Source of the DNA: Opitutia bacterium UBA7350
Lineage (GTDB): Bacteria > Verrucomicrobiota > Verrucomicrobiia > Opitutales > Coraliomargaritaceae
Direction of reading: 5' to 3'
Length of the DNA stretch: 8,449 nucleotides
Assembly (NCBI GenBank): GCA_002470925.1
Contig: DKOX01000073.1
Location: 1 to 8,449 of the forward strand
Shown here piece by piece: positions 1-6,717 of this stretch (its first letter is position 1; every line of letters starts with the position of its first letter). The position numbers and the translations under genes were made by a program. The notes beneath the pieces were generated by a model. It did no database searches. It was not told the origin of the DNA and saw only the letters and a list, made by a program, of their open reading frames with translations.

Positions 1-1158
1 GATCCGGATACCTGCTCGATTATCCTGCAAGGAGAAGGCGGTCACATCCCCAAAAAAACCGCACGCCTTGAAGTCGGCAACGCTGGAACCGCGGCTCGTT
101 TCCTAACTGCCCTACTGGCAATTGAAGCAGGCGGATGCTATACCCTCGATGGTGACCCCGCGAGGCGTGAACGCCCGATCTTTGGCCTGCTCAAGGCCTT
201 GACTGAAAACGGTGCGGCAAGATTTGAATTCCATGACAAGCCGGGACATTTCCCCTTTACGATGCATGCCGAAGGTTTCAAGGGTGGCGCCGTTGCGGTG
301 GACGCCTCTGCCAGCAGTCAAATCTTGTCTGCCCTCTTGATGGCTGCGCCTGCCGGCCCCGCCAACGTCCAGTTTATTGCACCTCATGTGCGACCCGCCT
401 ACATTGCCATTACGCTCGCCGTTCGACAGGCATTTGGGGCCGACCCGGCATCACCGGACGAAGTCGGTGCCTATCTCCTCCCTGCGGTTCATTATACCGT
501 CCCGGAGGGAGGCTTTTATTCCATTGAACCCGACCTGTCTGCAGCCAGTTACTTCCTTGCCCTCACCACCCTTCACGGAGGCAGTCTGCAAATCCCCAAT
601 CTTAACCCCGACCCCCTTCAGGGAGACGCTCGCTTTGTGGAAGTGCTCCAACCGCTTGGGCTTGAAGTTCAGCAAAACGCCTCCGATTGGATTGCTCGAG
701 GGCAATCAATCACTGCTTTTCCTCAACAAGCCACCGCAATCGACTTTGCCAACTTCTCCGACACCTTCCTCACCTACGCTGCCCTCTCCCCCCTGCTCGG
801 CGCAGAAATATCGATCAAAGGGATCGCCCATACCCGTAAACAGGAAACCGATCGACCCGCAGGTATGGTCCGTGAATTACAGAAACTGGGTCAAGCCGTC
901 AGCCAAACCGACGACAGCCTTACCATAAAACCGGATCTTAACGCCCTGAAAAAATGCGCCTACGAGGCGCGCGCAAAGCACCAACTGCTTGAAATTGAGA
1001 CTTACGAGGATCATCGTTTCGCCATGAGCTTTGCAATCCTTGGAACCTACGACCTCCTCGAAGACGGACAACCCTGGCTCGCGATCCAAGACCCTCTCTG
1101 CTGCGGCAAAACCTTCCCGGACTTCTTCCAAACCCTCGAGAGCCTGCGCCATGCATGA
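1..1158 (+). CDS. aroA: 3-phosphoshikimate 1-carboxyvinyltransferase (EPSP synthase), 5'-truncated
   Basis: Catalyses transfer of the enolpyruvyl group of PEP to shikimate-3-phosphate, the sixth step of the shikimate pathway, in the cytoplasm. Reading frame 1 is open from the first base, so the N-terminus (probably 40-60 residues) is outside the window; 385 codons are visible against about 430 for the family. Family motifs, numbered from the first visible codon, are GNAGTAARFLTAL (26-38), RRERP (55-59), SASSQILSALLM (103-114), EPDLSAASYFLA (176-187), the catalytic Asp in NFSDTF (D254), QETDR (281-285), DHR (337-339) and GKTFPDFF (369-376). The Arg and Lys residues that bind PEP in E. coli AroA (R124, R344, R386, K411) all have counterparts. 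Two positions differ from E. coli: Phe for Pro101 (residue 35) and Gln for Lys340 (residue 281). The stop overlaps the cmk start by 8 nt. Identification is secure. Confidence 0.96.
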   Translation, partial: DPDTCSIILQGEGGHIPKKTARLEVGNAGTAARFLTALLAIEAGGCYTLDGDPARRERPIFGLLKALTENGAARFEFHDKPGHFPFTMHAEGFKGGAVAVDASASSQILSALLMAAPAGPANVQFIAPHVRPAYIAITLAVRQAFGADPASPDEVGAYLLPAVHYTVPEGGFYSIEPDLSAASYFLALTTLHGGSLQIPNLNPDPLQGDARFVEVLQPLGLEVQQNASDWIARGQSITAFPQQATAIDFANFSDTFLTYAALSPLLGAEISIKGIAHTRKQETDRPAGMVRELQKLGQAVSQTDDSLTIKPDLNALKKCAYEARAKHQLLEIETYEDHRFAMSFAILGTYDLLEDGQPWLAIQDPLCCGKTFPDFFQTLESLRHA

Positions 1159-1819
1159 TGCCGCCTTTATAATTGTGGCGATCGATGGTGGTGCCGCCAC
1201 CGGGAAATCCTCCACCGCCCGAGCCCTTTCCCAGCGCCTGGGCCTCATGCATGTCAATACCGGCGCGCATTACCGCACCCTCACTCATGCCCTCCTTGAG
1301 GCGGGCGCAGATCCGAATTGCCCGGAGCAAATCCCCGCCCTACTGCAATCCCTTGCCGTCGAAACCCGCCTCATTGATTCCAGCGCACAACTCGCGGTCA
1401 ATGGCAGCGTTCCGGAAGAAAGCGCCATCCGTTCACCTCAAGTCAATGCCGCCGTTTCCCTGATCGCCGCCCAGCCGGAAGTTCGGGATTTCCTCTTTCA
1501 ATACCAGCGCAATCAGGCACAACTCGCCCGTGAAAAAAAATTTCCGGGCTTGGTTATGGAAGGCCGCGATATCGGCTCCGTCATTTTTCCCGACGCTGAC
1601 TTTTGCTTCTTCCTGCATGCGGACGCCAAAACCCGCGCGGCGCGGCGCGCCAAAGAAGGGCTGACCGATTCCATATCACAACGTGACGAAATTGATTCTA
1701 CCCGAAAGACTGCTCCCCTCACTTGCCCCGAGCATGCAGTTAAAATCGACACCGGCCCGCATTCACTCGAAGCAGTCGTTGAACTCATTTGCGAACATAT
1801 CCACTCCTCCAATGGCTGA
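1151..1819 (+). CDS. cmk: Cytidylate kinase (CMP/dCMP kinase)
   Basis: Phosphorylates CMP and dCMP with ATP to the diphosphates, a cytoplasmic step of pyrimidine nucleotide supply. The product is 222 residues, normal for bacterial Cmk. It has a P-loop GGAATGKSS (13-21), a substrate motif NTGAHYR (36-42), the VNAAVS and PEVR elements (98-103, 109-112), the GRDIGS motif (138-143), a basic lid segment RAARRAKEG (162-170), RDEIDSTR (178-185) and the terminal IDTG (199-202). The usual Asp before TGAxYR is Asn36 here. The frame is open further upstream, but those residues are aroA read out of frame; ATG 1151 places the P-loop at the normal distance from the N-terminus. It overlaps aroA by 8 nt and plsC by 8 nt, which suggests translational coupling. 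No Shine-Dalgarno is evident. Confidence 0.96.
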   Translation: MHDAAFIIVAIDGGAATGKSSTARALSQRLGLMHVNTGAHYRTLTHALLEAGADPNCPEQIPALLQSLAVETRLIDSSAQLAVNGSVPEESAIRSPQVNAAVSLIAAQPEVRDFLFQYQRNQAQLAREKKFPGLVMEGRDIGSVIFPDADFCFFLHADAKTRAARRAKEGLTDSISQRDEIDSTRKTAPLTCPEHAVKIDTGPHSLEAVVELICEHIHSSNG

Positions 1820-2462
1820 ACGCAACATCCTCATACCCCCGCTCTATAACGCCACTCGAATCCTTGCGGATGGGTTCTTCAGTACCTGCTATGATTTTGA
1901 GATCCATGGTGCCGAAAATATCCCCCTGCAAGGCAGCGTCATATTTGCCGCCAACCACGTCAGTTTTTTCGATCCCCCTGCAATTGGCGCGCGCATCCAG
2001 CGCCAAATCAATTACTTCGCCCGCGACACGCTCTACCGGGGCTGGTTCGGCAAATACCTGCTCGCCCTCGATACCATCCCGGTAGCACGCGATAACGCCG
2101 AGATCCGGTCGCTCAAGGCAATCTTCAAAGCGCTAAAAAAGGAAGGTGCGGTTGCGATTTACCCCGAAGGCACCCGCTCCTCCGACGGACTGCTCCTACC
2201 CCCAAAACCCGGAGCCGGCATGATTGCCTGTAAATCCCGCGCCACCGTAATTCCAACCCGGCTCTTCGGAACCTTTGAAGCATACGGACGGCACCGCAAA
2301 ATCCCCTCCATCGGAGGTCCGATTGATATTGTTTACGGTGCGCCGATTTCAAGCGAAACGATTGACCCCGGACCCGAACATCCCGAACGTTATCTCGAAG
2401 CTTCACGTCGAATCATGAAACACATCGAGGCCTTGCAAGCACCGAATCCTTCCATCATTTAA
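1812..2462 (+). CDS. plsC: 1-acyl-sn-glycerol-3-phosphate acyltransferase (PlsC/LPLAT family)
   Basis: Predicted to acylate lysophosphatidic acid to phosphatidic acid at the inner face of the membrane, the second acylation of phospholipid synthesis. The product has 216 residues, within the range of short bacterial PlsC proteins. Acyltransferase motif I is NHVSFFD (48-54, giving the H-x4-D pair H49/D54), the block II region is around RDTLYRGWFG (71-80), motif III is YPEGTRS (117-123) and motif IV is VIPTRLFG (146-153). No strong N-terminal transmembrane helix is seen, so membrane association would be peripheral. ATG 1812 overlaps the cmk stop by 8 nt; codons upstream in this frame are cmk out of frame. 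The cmk-plsC pairing is conserved in many bacteria. Exact acyl-donor preference cannot be told, and other glycerolipid acyltransferases share these motifs. Confidence 0.9.
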   Translation: MAERNILIPPLYNATRILADGFFSTCYDFEIHGAENIPLQGSVIFAANHVSFFDPPAIGARIQRQINYFARDTLYRGWFGKYLLALDTIPVARDNAEIRSLKAIFKALKKEGAVAIYPEGTRSSDGLLLPPKPGAGMIACKSRATVIPTRLFGTFEAYGRHRKIPSIGGPIDIVYGAPISSETIDPGPEHPERYLEASRRIMKHIEALQAPNPSII

Positions 2463-2482
2463 AAGAGTATACCACCCATCTT

Positions 2483-3679
<1,197 letters not shown>

Positions 3680-3742
3680 TAGACGGGGAACCAAGACTAA
3701 AAAAGACTGGCTATATCTGCGCTGCAGTCATTTATTTCCTCT

Positions 3743-3764
3743 GCCCTGTTTCAGGGCGATTTTT
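3743..3764 (+). terminator. Candidate rho-independent terminator after purM
   Basis: A perfect 6-bp stem (GCCCTG, 3743-3748, with CAGGGC, 3752-3757) has a TTT loop and is followed by GATTTTT. This has the form of a short intrinsic terminator closing the purM operon. It ends only 4 nt before the next start codon at 3769, which is unusual, so it may instead act as an attenuator or as a structure that controls translation of the following gene. The stem is short and the T-run begins two bases after it, which limits confidence. Confidence 0.5.
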
Positions 3765-3768
3765 CATA

Positions 3769-4734
3769 ATGGTGTTTTCGCGTCTCCAGTTTTTAGCTTC
3801 CTGCTCCATACTGATCACCTCCTGTATTTTTGCGCAGAACCGCGAAATGCTGGGTGAATATCGTATTGGGATCGTGGGACAAGACCGGGAAAACAGTATT
3901 TACCAGGCTACCCAACTCGGGGCGATGGACGCCGCACATGCCATCAGTAAACGTGATTCCATTGATATTGAGGTGGTCGTACTGACCCCTGACAGATCCC
4001 TGGGGCAAGACCAGGAAAGTTCGCTCAGCAAACTTTTCATCAATAATGCGGACGGTATCATCATCAGCCCGGGCACCGAATCCACCACCCACTCCGCGAT
4101 TCGCTTTGCCCAGGAACAGGGACAAAAAATAATATTTTTTGAAACAGATCTCGAGAATTTCAATCCGCTTGCCGCGATTGTCGCAGATGAATACAAAGCC
4201 GGCTTTCTCGCGGGGCAGACCATCAAGGAATCGCTACCCTCGCGCGCGCGCATTGCCATCCTCATGGCAACTAACCCCAACTTCGCCCAGAAAGAACGCC
4301 TGCGCGGTGTCCGCAACGCGATTGGCTACAAAGCAATTGAAGCCATCGTCCAATGCGAACCTAATTATTTTTCAGCGATTGAGGCAATTCGCAACGCCGA
4401 GGACAATGACCGCAACGATCTCATCAACGGATGGATTTTCCTCGATGACTGGCCCCTCATTGGCATGCCCGCCTACCCGTGGAAAGCGGGAGAACGCCCC
4501 TCCGTTGCAATTCAATCATCCCCCACCGCCTTTATTCACATCGACCAGGGTTATTTGAACGCCCTCGTTGTTCATCCCTATTACGAATGGGGGCGCATGA
4601 GCGTTGAAGCTCTGGTTGAGTGCCTGCATAATGGTAAATTACCGGATTCGCCCCGCATGGAAACCGAGCCTCAGGTAATCAATCAGTTCAATATTCAGGA
4701 CTACCGAAAAAAATGGCACCAGTGGCTTCAATAG
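3769..4734 (+). CDS. Secreted sugar-type periplasmic binding protein (Peripla_BP_4-like), orphan
   Basis: A 321-residue type I periplasmic binding protein resembling ribose-binding RbsB. The N-terminus is a signal peptide: one Arg (R5), a hydrophobic stretch (6-22) and a possible lipobox ITSC (16-19), so it may be a lipoprotein; cleavage after A22 is the alternative. The fold then shows YRIGIVGQDRENS (31-43), DGIIISPGTES (95-105), IIFFETD (121-127), VADEYKAGFLAGQ (138-150), KERLRGVRNAI (175-185), IFLDD (223-227) and HPYYEWGRMSVEAL (269-282). These align with the RbsB segments NNPFF, INPTDSD, the hinge Asp region, RERGEGF, the NDE loop and the C-terminal hinge. The GFDG loop of RbsB appears as SVAIQSSP (245-252), lacking its Asp. 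No permease or ATPase gene lies nearby. Ligand unknown; uptake, chemosensing or signalling are all possible. ATG 3769 keeps the signal peptide; a GTG follows immediately and ATG 3847 would remove it. Confidence 0.82.
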   Translation: MVFSRLQFLASCSILITSCIFAQNREMLGEYRIGIVGQDRENSIYQATQLGAMDAAHAISKRDSIDIEVVVLTPDRSLGQDQESSLSKLFINNADGIIISPGTESTTHSAIRFAQEQGQKIIFFETDLENFNPLAAIVADEYKAGFLAGQTIKESLPSRARIAILMATNPNFAQKERLRGVRNAIGYKAIEAIVQCEPNYFSAIEAIRNAEDNDRNDLINGWIFLDDWPLIGMPAYPWKAGERPSVAIQSSPTAFIHIDQGYLNALVVHPYYEWGRMSVEALVECLHNGKLPDSPRMETEPQVINQFNIQDYRKKWHQWLQ

Positions 4735-4758
4735 CCCGGGCCACCTCGCCCAGGCTAT
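4731..4758. terminator. Convergent-gene hairpin, possible bidirectional terminator
   Basis: Inverted repeat with 11-base arms, 4731-4741 and 4748-4758, and a 6-base loop (CACCTC). Ten of eleven pairs are perfect; the remaining pair is C-A in + strand RNA and G-U in - strand RNA. It lies at the tail-to-tail junction of the binding-protein gene and mgtE, and each arm contains one gene's TAG stop (4732-4734 on +, 4757-4755 on -). No T-run follows on either strand, so a standard intrinsic mechanism is not well supported; it could still serve as an RNA 3'-end stabiliser. Confidence 0.4.
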
Positions 4759-6104
4759 CCCAACACCAAGACCGCAACACCGAAGTAGATAATCAGCCCC
4801 AGCACATCCATCACCGAGGTGATCAAGGGCGTGCTCGCAGTCGCAGGATCCACGCGAAAGCGGCTAAGGATAAATGGCAATAAGGCCCCGAAGGTGTTCG
4901 CTGAAAAAACTATTAGCGTCATACTCAAGCCAACCACCCAAGCGATTTCGTTGTTGCCACCGTAAAGCTGACTCATGAGACCGGCAATGACTGCCATTGC
5001 CGCACCCAGCATCAGCCCAACAAACACCTCCTTTCCGGTGGCCTTGAACCAATCCTTCAATTCAAGATCCCCCGTCGCAATTGCACGCACCATCAAGGTA
5101 GAGGACTGCGCCCCGCAATTACCCCCGCCTGCAATTACCAATGGCATAAACAGAGCCAACGTAATGAAATCCCTGACATACTCCTCGTAACTCGCGATGA
5201 CCGCCGCCGAGATTAGGTTCACAAAAATCAACACCAGGAGCCATACAATGCGCTTGCGAAACAAATGCAAGGGAGCCGCCATACTGTATTTCGTCTCCAG
5301 CGGTGCCATCGCGACACTCTTCTGAATGTCCTCCGTCGTTTCCTCCTCGGCCACGTCCATGATATCGTCCACCGTGACGATGCCTACAATGAGACCATCC
5401 GAGTCCACCACCGGCAGCGCGCTAACATCATAGCGCTGAATCATTTCAACCGCCACCTCACGATCCTCGAAAGCCGAAATGCTCACGCAGTTGTAATTTA
5501 ACATGTCTCCAATCGCCCGATCCAGCGGAGCCATGATCAAACGCCGCATACGAACAATATCGACCAACTTGCCATTCCCGTCCGTTACATAAAGAATATT
5601 GAAAATCTCCGAATCGCGCCCGTATTTACGGATGTGTTCCAAAGCGACGCCAACCGTCCACTCCGCCCGAATTCGGATGTAGTCCGGCGTCATCAAACGT
5701 CCCACACTTTCTTCCGGATAACCCAGCAATTGACGCGATTCCGCCAAGTCCTCCGGCCCCAACAATTGCATTAAACGCCGCGTCACCTGTGCCGGCAACT
5801 CCTGCAACAGCGCGGTGCGGTCATCCGGACTCAAATTGGCCAGGAGGCTTCGAGTGTCCGCATCAGTCAAAGCCTTCAGGAAATCATCCTGTGCCTCCGG
5901 ATCGAGGTACGAAAATACATCCGCCGCCCGTTGCCGCGGAAGGGCGCGGTAGACAAGCATCTCCTGTCCCTTTTCCAAATTGATCAGCAGGTCTGCAATC
6001 TCGGGATCCGCCCAACTCTCAAGCGCCGCGACAACCGCAGGATAGCGTTGCTCGGCAATCAACTGCCGGACCTCCGCTTCTGTGCTTTTAACTTCCTCGT
6101 TCAT
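4755..6104 (-). CDS. mgtE: MgtE-family magnesium channel/transporter
   Basis: Imports Mg2+ across the inner membrane as a homodimer gated by cytoplasmic Mg2+. The 449-residue product has the full family layout: an acidic helical N domain (about 1-135), a CBS pair (about 136-257, including ALPVVDSDGLIVGIVTVDDI at 229-248), a plug region, and five membrane segments near 287-305, 314-328, 359-380, 387-410 and 429-447. The signature GGGNCGAQSS (326-335) and DPATASTPLITS (419-430) are present. D433 in SVMDVLG matches the pore Asp432 described in Thermus thermophilus MgtE. I chose ATG 6104; an in-frame TTG at 6116 adds four residues and has GAAAGG five bases upstream, a better-spaced ribosome site than the ATG has, so it is a real alternative. 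It converges on the binding-protein gene and diverges from the NUDIX gene. No M-box riboswitch fits in the 126-nt leader. Confidence 0.95.
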   Translation of the reverse strand: MNEEVKSTEAEVRQLIAEQRYPAVVAALESWADPEIADLLINLEKGQEMLVYRALPRQRAADVFSYLDPEAQDDFLKALTDADTRSLLANLSPDDRTALLQELPAQVTRRLMQLLGPEDLAESRQLLGYPEESVGRLMTPDYIRIRAEWTVGVALEHIRKYGRDSEIFNILYVTDGNGKLVDIVRMRRLIMAPLDRAIGDMLNYNCVSISAFEDREVAVEMIQRYDVSALPVVDSDGLIVGIVTVDDIMDVAEEETTEDIQKSVAMAPLETKYSMAAPLHLFRKRIVWLLVLIFVNLISAAVIASYEEYVRDFITLALFMPLVIAGGGNCGAQSSTLMVRAIATGDLELKDWFKATGKEVFVGLMLGAAMAVIAGLMSQLYGGNNEIAWVVGLSMTLIVFSANTFGALLPFILSRFRVDPATASTPLITSVMDVLGLIIYFGVAVLVLG

Positions 6105-6230
6105 TGCGTTGAACAACTAAGCCTTTCAAGGCAACTAAGTAAAGACACGAAAAGACAAGATTGTTTTTGCCCCTCGCATTTCAAAGGCTTGAGTCTTGTG
6201 CCTTTGCCATTTTGCTACATTTTTTTACCC
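6105..6230. promoter_or_regulatory. Divergent mgtE / NUDIX promoter region with repeats
   Basis: This 126-bp gap between divergent starts must hold promoters for mgtE (-) and probably for the NUDIX-rodA-RNase block (+). I see no convincing paired -35/-10 boxes. It does hold two CAACTAAG direct repeats (6114-6121, 6132-6139) flanking a short dyad GCCTT-TC-AAGGC (6121-6132), a tandem 10-mer with one mismatch (6141-6150, 6151-6160, beginning AAAGACA), and a perfect 7-bp inverted repeat CAAAGGC / GCCTTTG (6182-6188, 6200-6206) with an 11-base spacer. Any of these could be an operator; none matches a regulator site I recognise. Confidence 0.4.
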
Positions 6231-6692
6231 ATGTCACATATAAGAACTGCCGCGCGTGCCCTCATCATCGAAGAAGGCAAACTCCTTTCCATAAAAATGC
6301 GCGACTCCACCGGCATCTTCTATATCCTTCCCGGTGGTGGTCAGCAACACGGCGAAACCCTCCATCAAGCCCTTGCCAGAGAAGCGCAGGAGGAAATCGG
6401 CGTCCCCATTGAAATCGGCGAATTTGCCTTTGTCCGTGAATATATCGGCAAAAATCACACCTTTCGCGCCACCCATGCCAATTTCCACCAAGTCGAATGC
6501 ATCTTTCATTGCACGCTTCAAACCCATGAGGGCCTCGGCACCGGGACCGAGCATGACAAAAAACAAATTGGTCTTGAGTGGATTCCACTCACTGAAATCA
6601 AAGAACGTCGCCTGCTTCCCGAGCTTATAAAATCTTTTTTCACCCCGATTGGCTTTATCGCAGAAAAATGCTATCTCGGTGACATCAACTGA
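6231..6692 (+). CDS. NUDIX hydrolase
   Basis: A 153-residue single-domain NUDIX protein. Such enzymes cleave nucleoside diphosphates linked to another group, using Mg2+ or Mn2+, in the cytoplasm. The NUDIX box is perfect at 36-58: G36, E42, then REAQEEIGV (50-58), matching GX5EX7REUXEEXGU. Strand RTAARALIIEEGKLLSIKM (5-23) and the GIFYILPGGG lead-in (28-37) are typical; the C-terminal half has HQVECIFHCTL (86-96) and LEWIPLTEI (115-123). The substrate cannot be inferred: MutT-like, ADP-ribose, diadenosine polyphosphate and RNA 5'-end activities share this box. The frame is open to about 5931 but ATG 6231 is the first Met that begins the domain properly, and earlier codons are antisense to mgtE. 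The gene precedes rodA by 25 nt on the same strand and probably shares its transcript. No Shine-Dalgarno; a T-run lies just before the ATG. Confidence 0.93.
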   Translation: MSHIRTAARALIIEEGKLLSIKMRDSTGIFYILPGGGQQHGETLHQALAREAQEEIGVPIEIGEFAFVREYIGKNHTFRATHANFHQVECIFHCTLQTHEGLGTGTEHDKKQIGLEWIPLTEIKERRLLPELIKSFFTPIGFIAEKCYLGDIN

Positions 6693-6717
6693 ACCTTGAA
6701 AAATTTGTCCCGAAACC

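Noticed and set aside
1031..1150. Upstream extension of the cmk reading frame
   Set aside because: The added 40 residues are aroA read out of frame (Ser/Lys/Pro rich) and would push the P-loop far from the N-terminus.
3899..4316. Antisense ORF within the binding-protein gene
   Set aside because: Ser/Arg/Met-rich translation with no domain, fully opposite a gene with clear fold motifs.
5931..6230. Upstream extension of the NUDIX reading frame
   Set aside because: It runs antisense to the mgtE N domain and through the intergenic region; the domain begins at ATG 6231.
6105..6230. Mg2+-sensing M-box riboswitch ahead of mgtE
   Set aside because: The leader is at most 126 nt and shows only short repeats; an M-box is larger and has a multi-helix pattern not seen here.
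6185..6230. Sigma-70 promoter for the NUDIX gene (TTGAGT at 6189 with TACATT near 6216)
   Set aside because: The spacing of about 21 bp is too long and the -10 match is weak, so I do not claim it as a site.
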